From G020353355 sp050116155 (lineage in GTDB: Bacteria > Desulfobacterota > Desulfobacteria > Desulfobacterales > JAHEIW01), in the NCBI GenBank assembly GCA_050116155.1, contig JASFPE010000264.1, forward strand, positions 1 through 8,144: a stretch of 8,144 bases of DNA. Direction: 5' to 3'. The notes under the pieces are model-generated. The model was not told the origin of the DNA and searched no databases. It was given only the letters and a program-made list of their open reading frames with translations. A program made the position numbers and the translations under genes. This document shows, in pieces, positions 4,968-8,144 of the stretch; positions within the stretch are counted from its first letter, which is position 1, and each line of letters starts with the position of its first letter.

Positions 4968-7526
4968 TTGGTAAAAGACGATTTACGTATCGGGATTTTT
5001 GTGTGCGATTGTGGGTCAAACATCGCAGGATTTTTGGATACCGAGGCGGTTCGTGAATTCGCAGAGAGCCTGCCGGATGTTGTCGTGTCGGTCCGCAATA
5101 AATACACCTGCTCTGATCCGGGGCAACAGGAGATCCAACGCGCAATTTTTGAGAACCGGCTGAATCGTATTGTTGTGGCTTCATGTTCACCCACCTCCTA
5201 TGAGCCGATTTTTCGTCAATGCATCCAGGGTGCGGGACTCAACCCGTACTTGCTAGAAATGGCCAATATCCGGGAACACTGTTCATGGGTGACCGAAGAC
5301 CAAGAGGCGGCCACACGCAAAGCCAAAGACATTGTTAAAGTGGCGGTATCACGCAGCAGATGGCTCTACGCGCAGGATGAAGAGCAAATTGAGGTTACCG
5401 AGGCCGCCCTGGTCATCGGCGGCGGGGTGGCCGGGATGCAAGCAGCGCTGGATCTGGCAGATGCGGGGCACCGTGTCTATCTGGTCGAAAAAAAGCCGTC
5501 TATCGGCGGGATTATGGCCCAGCTCGACAAAGTCTATCCGGATATTGAATGCAGTATCTGAATTCTGGGTCCCAAGATGATGGATGTCGGTCGACATCCC
5601 AACATTGAGCTTCTGACCAACTCAGAATTAGAAGATATAACGGGCTATGTCGGTAATTTCAAAGCCCGTATCCGCAAAAAAAACCGTTATGTTGATGTGG
5701 AATCCTGTATCGCCTGCGGCGAGTGTGCGGCTGTCTGTCCGGTCGTCGTACCCGATGAATACCAAATGGGTCTGGGCAGTCGTCGGGCTATATATATACC
5801 TTTTCCGCAGGCAGTGCCCTCAGCCTATGTGATTTCGGCCGATGATTGTCTGGGTGAAAACCCGATAGCATGTGGAAAGTGTATCGAAGCCTGCGAGAAG
5901 AAGTGTATCAATTTCGATCAAAAAGATGAATGCCTCGACATTGAAATCGGGGCAATCATCGTGGCCACGGGCATGGATGTATATGATCCCAAGGCGCTGG
6001 ATGAATATGGGTATACGCGTTTTGAAAATGTGGTCACCAGCTTAGAATTCGAGCGCCTCATCTCCACCGGCGGCCCCCTGGAGGGGCATCTGGGCCGACC
6101 GGGTGATTTAAAAAGACCCCGACGGATCGGCTTTATCCAATGCGTCGGCTCGCGGACTCAGGATCAGAAACGCGGCAATCCGTATTGCTCCAATATTTGC
6201 TGTATGAACACGATCAAGGATGCCCAGTACCTGATGGATAACTACCCGGACACCGAAGTTACCGTCTTTTATATTGACCTGCGAGCATATGGCAAAGGTT
6301 TTGAAGAACTTCTGATGCGAACCAGAGGAAACGGCGTGCGCTATGTGCGTGGTTTGCCAGGGGAGGTTGGTGAAGATCCCGATACCGGTAATCTCTGGGT
6401 AACCGTAGAAAATGCGATCGAAAAACGGCTTGAGAAGCGGGAATTTGACATGCTGGTCCTGGCGGTGGGCGCCACCCCTGCGACGGATACGGAGACAATC
6501 CGTCAAATGGCCACAATCGCCAAATCACCGAACGGATTTTTAAAAGAAGCGCATGCAAAGCTGCGTCCGGTGGAAACCCCCACCAAGGGCGTCTTCATTG
6601 CCGGTGCGGCCGAGAGCCCCAAAGATGTACGCGAAAGTGTTACCCAGGCAGGCGCTGCCAGCTCGCGTGCTTCAATTCTGCTGGCTAAAGATAGCTTTTC
6701 CGTAGAAGCCATCACGGCGGTGGTGTTTGAAGATGCATGCACCAAATGTGGATTGTGTGCGAAGGTGTGTCCTTTTGGCGCCATTACCTGGCAAAAGAAG
6801 CAGGTGCCTCAAGTGATTACGGCAGCCTGTGCCGGATGCGGTACATGTGCCGGCGAATGCCAATTCGGCGCCATTGAAATGCGGCATTTTTCGGACCAGG
6901 CTATATACGCCCAAATCGATGCCATCCTGGAAGAAGACCCCCTGGAAAAGATCGTTACCTTTGCTTGCAACTGGTGTTCATATGCCGGGGCGGATACGGC
7001 CGGAGTGAGCCGCATGTCGTATCCCCCCAATGCGCGGGTAATTCGAACGATGTGTTCGGGTCGCGTAAATCCGGAATTTGTGTGGTATAGCTTTCAAAAG
7101 GGAGCATCGGTGGTCCTGGTTTCCGGATGTCACTACGTCGACTGTCACTACATCGATGCCAACCGAAGCACGGTGCGGCGCATGGACGGGCTCTGGGATG
7201 CTCTGGAAAAATCTGAAATACGCCCTGACCGCCTGTTGCTGGAATGGTGCTCTGCCGCCGAAGGTGCACGCTGGCAGACCATCATGCATGCCACGGAGAA
7301 AAAGCGCCAGGCCGTAACCGAAGAAGAATTAGAGTTCACCCGAAGCATCCTGGCGAAAGCCCGTGTGCCTCGCCCACGCAATCCGAAACCTGCCGACGAG
7401 CAGCAAGCTGCAGCGTTTATATGCATGCTCTGCGGACACAGCTGGGATGGTGTTTTCAGTGTGCACTGGGAGCGAATCTGCCCGGAGTGCCGGTCTAACA
7501 GTGTTCGTTGGATGCGCAAGAAGTAG
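4968..7526 (+). CDS. hdrA: Selenocysteine-containing HdrA-MvhD fusion protein
   Basis: One 852-residue protein is predicted if the in-frame TGA at codon 198 is read as selenocysteine. Order of parts: N-terminal HdrA domain with C13/C15-Gly; FAD-binding GGGVAG at 151-156; CSI-U motif at 195-198; inserted ferredoxin-like region (C247/C250/C253/C257 and C294/C302/C305/C309); end of the flavin domain (GVFIAGAAESPKD); two more 4Fe-4S motifs (C591/C594/C597/C601 and C621/C624/C627/C631); MvhD domain (C667, C670, C696, C721, C726); and a C-terminal four-Cys knuckle (C819/C822 and C838/C841) resembling a zinc ribbon. HdrA carries the FAD that splits or merges electron pairs in Hdr complexes, and MvhD feeds it electrons. 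The fusion is cytoplasmic. Start is TTG with a strong Shine-Dalgarno. The upstream HdrA-MvhD and HdrC-HdrB genes are the natural partners. The alternative, a nonsense mutation, is unlikely because the frame, family motifs and a downstream hairpin all continue correctly. Confidence 0.92.
5559..5561 (+). other. hdrA: TGA selenocysteine codon in hdrA
   Basis: The TGA follows codons for Cys-Ser-Ile and precedes Ile-Leu-Gly-Pro-Lys in the same frame. HdrA proteins typically have Cys-Ser-x-Cys-Ile-Leu here, so the stop replaces a conserved Cys and gives a Cys-x-x-Sec pair. Cys-to-Sec replacement in HdrA is known in methanogens and in Deltaproteobacteria. Confidence 0.88.
5582..5599 (+). promoter_or_regulatory. 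Candidate bacterial SECIS hairpin
   Basis: GGATGTC pairs perfectly with GACATCC around a GGTC loop. The loop starts 27 nt after the TGA, within the distance usual for bacterial SECIS elements, and has the loop G and the GGUC sequence also present in the apical loop of the Escherichia coli fdhF element bound by SelB. A weaker extension (5577-5579 with 5603-5605) is possible across an internal loop. Confidence 0.8.
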
Positions 7527-7553
7527 GTATTCACAGACTCATTCAGGTTCCTA

Positions 7554-7584
7554 GTAAAACCAGGTTTCAGGTGTCGGGTGTCAG
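7554..7584 (+). repeat. 31-bp dispersed repeat, copy 2
   Basis: This is identical to 4650-4680 and lies 27 bases after the hdrA stop codon, so the two copies flank hdrA in the same orientation, about 2.9 kb apart. Here only GGTTTCA, GGTGTCG and GGTGTCA units remain, and no complementary right half follows. Confidence 0.9.
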
Positions 7585-7599
7585 TATTTCAATTCGGAA

Positions 7600-7627
7600 T
7601 TGAGTGCAAATTAAGCTTTATTATAAA
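7600..7627 (+). promoter_or_regulatory. Possible sigma-70 type promoter of the lipoprotein gene
   Basis: TTGAGT and TATAAA are 16 bases apart, in an AT-rich stretch 25 bases before the lipoprotein ATG. Both are near-consensus, but the stretch is so AT-rich that a chance match is possible. It would give this gene its own transcript, separate from hdrA. Confidence 0.35.
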
Positions 7628-7651
7628 TTTGTATTCGAAAGGAGGAAACTT

Positions 7652-8144
7652 ATGTTCAATAAAATGTTATTCATTGCTTTGTGTTTGCCCTTTGTTTTGC
7701 TTTCAGCGTGCGTTTCGAAAAGTAAGTATGTGGAGCTCGAAACTGATCTTAATCAAACCCAGGAGCAATTGCTGCAAGAAAATAAAACAGTAGCAGATCT
7801 TCGTGAGCAGGTCTCCGAATTAGTGAGCGAAAACAATCGCCATCTAAGTAAAATTGAGAGTTTAGAGGGTGAATTAGAGAAAGAAAGATCGGTTGTTCAG
7901 CAGAAAGATGAAGAAATTTCAGAATTAGAGTCAACCCGCAAAGAAATAGAAACTAGTCTTAAGGAGCAAATTGCTCAAAAGAACATAAAGATAGAGGAGA
8001 TCGAGGGTAAATTAAAGGTAACTTTTGTAGATAAGATTCTTTTTGATTCAGGAAGTGTGAGAATCAAACCAAAAGGCCGAGAAGTGATATTAACGTTAGC
8101 TGATTCGTTCAAGGATAATAAAGAGCAAAGGATAGGGGTAGAGG
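7652..8144 (+). CDS. Coiled-coil lipoprotein with OmpA-like domain, 3'-truncated
   Basis: The frame stays open to the window edge (164 codons visible). The ATG has a strong Shine-Dalgarno, GGAGG, 6 bases upstream. Residues 1-19 form a lipoprotein signal peptide: one Lys, a hydrophobic core, then the lipobox LSAC with C20 as the lipidation site. Residues about 25-120 are rich in Glu, Gln, Lys and Leu in a heptad-like pattern (for example EELESTRKE-like segments), predicting a long alpha-helical coiled coil. From about residue 123, VDKILFDSGSVRIKPKG matches the beginning of an OmpA/MotB peptidoglycan-binding domain. The protein would be anchored in a membrane, probably the outer one, and reach the cell wall through the coiled coil. 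The gene is visibly richer in A and T than hdrA and is functionally unlike its neighbours, so it is probably not part of the redox operon. The OmpA assignment is moderate because the domain is cut off. Confidence 0.85.
   Translation, partial: MFNKMLFIALCLPFVLLSACVSKSKYVELETDLNQTQEQLLQENKTVADLREQVSELVSENNRHLSKIESLEGELEKERSVVQQKDEEISELESTRKEIETSLKEQIAQKNIKIEEIEGKLKVTFVDKILFDSGSVRIKPKGREVILTLADSFKDNKEQRIGVE

Noticed and set aside
4829..5194. Open frame of 121 codons on the minus strand across the repeat array and the start of hdrA.
   Set aside because: Half of it translates repeat heptamers and the rest is antisense to the conserved hdrA N-terminus; no family motif is visible.
5559..5561. TGA read as a nonsense mutation or frameshift making hdrA a pseudogene.
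   Set aside because: The frame is unchanged, the rest of the protein is intact, the codon sits at a conserved Cys, and a SECIS-like hairpin follows.

Overview
The window is a redox-enzyme locus, most likely from an anaerobic sulfate-reducing or syntrophic member of the Desulfobacterota (former Deltaproteobacteria). The grounds are soluble heterodisulfide-reductase (Hdr) type proteins with fused MvhD domains, a probable selenocysteine-containing HdrA, a soluble GAF-domain histidine kinase, and spacers filled with short degenerate tandem repeats. The lineage is inferred from gene content; no rRNA or other marker gene is present.

Layout, all on the + strand. (1) 2-934: the 3' end of an HdrA-like gene, with the end of a flavin domain, two 4Fe-4S motifs and an MvhD domain. 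(2) 931-2076: an HdrC-HdrB (HdrD-like) fusion, overlapping the first gene by ATGA. (3) 2326-3960 and 4144-4614: a GAF-GAF histidine kinase and a stand-alone receiver protein, a likely two-component pair. (4) 4968-7526: a complete HdrA-MvhD protein of 852 residues. It is interrupted by one in-frame TGA at 5559-5561, exactly where HdrA proteins carry a conserved Cys (Cys-Ser-x-Cys). A perfect 7-bp hairpin with a GGTC loop lies 27 nt downstream, as expected of a bacterial SECIS. I therefore annotate one selenoprotein gene, not two ORFs or a pseudogene. (5) 7652-8144: the start of an AT-richer lipoprotein gene with a coiled coil and the beginning of an OmpA-like domain, probably a separate unit.

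How the genes may work together: in known Hdr systems HdrA holds the bifurcating FAD, HdrC wires electrons through two 4Fe-4S clusters, HdrB carries the catalytic or non-cubane cysteine-rich (CCG) clusters, and MvhD is the electron entry point. The locus has all of these modules: two HdrA-MvhD chains and one HdrC-HdrB fusion. A cytoplasmic electron-bifurcating or confurcating complex is the best reading. Its partner (hydrogenase, formate dehydrogenase, NAD(P)H module, or a Bam-type reductase) is not in the window. The kinase and receiver between the two halves may regulate it, but no DNA-binding output domain is visible.

The three longest spacers (2077-2325, 3961-4143, 4615-4967) share one architecture. 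Tandem 7- or 8-bp units starting with or containing GG fill the left side, a short unique centre follows, and units of the complementary type (CC) fill the right side, so each spacer is an imperfect long inverted repeat. In the second and third, the array ends just before the next gene's ribosome-binding site. A 31-bp piece of the third array recurs exactly after hdrA. These arrays and the selenocysteine HdrA are the most notable things in the window.
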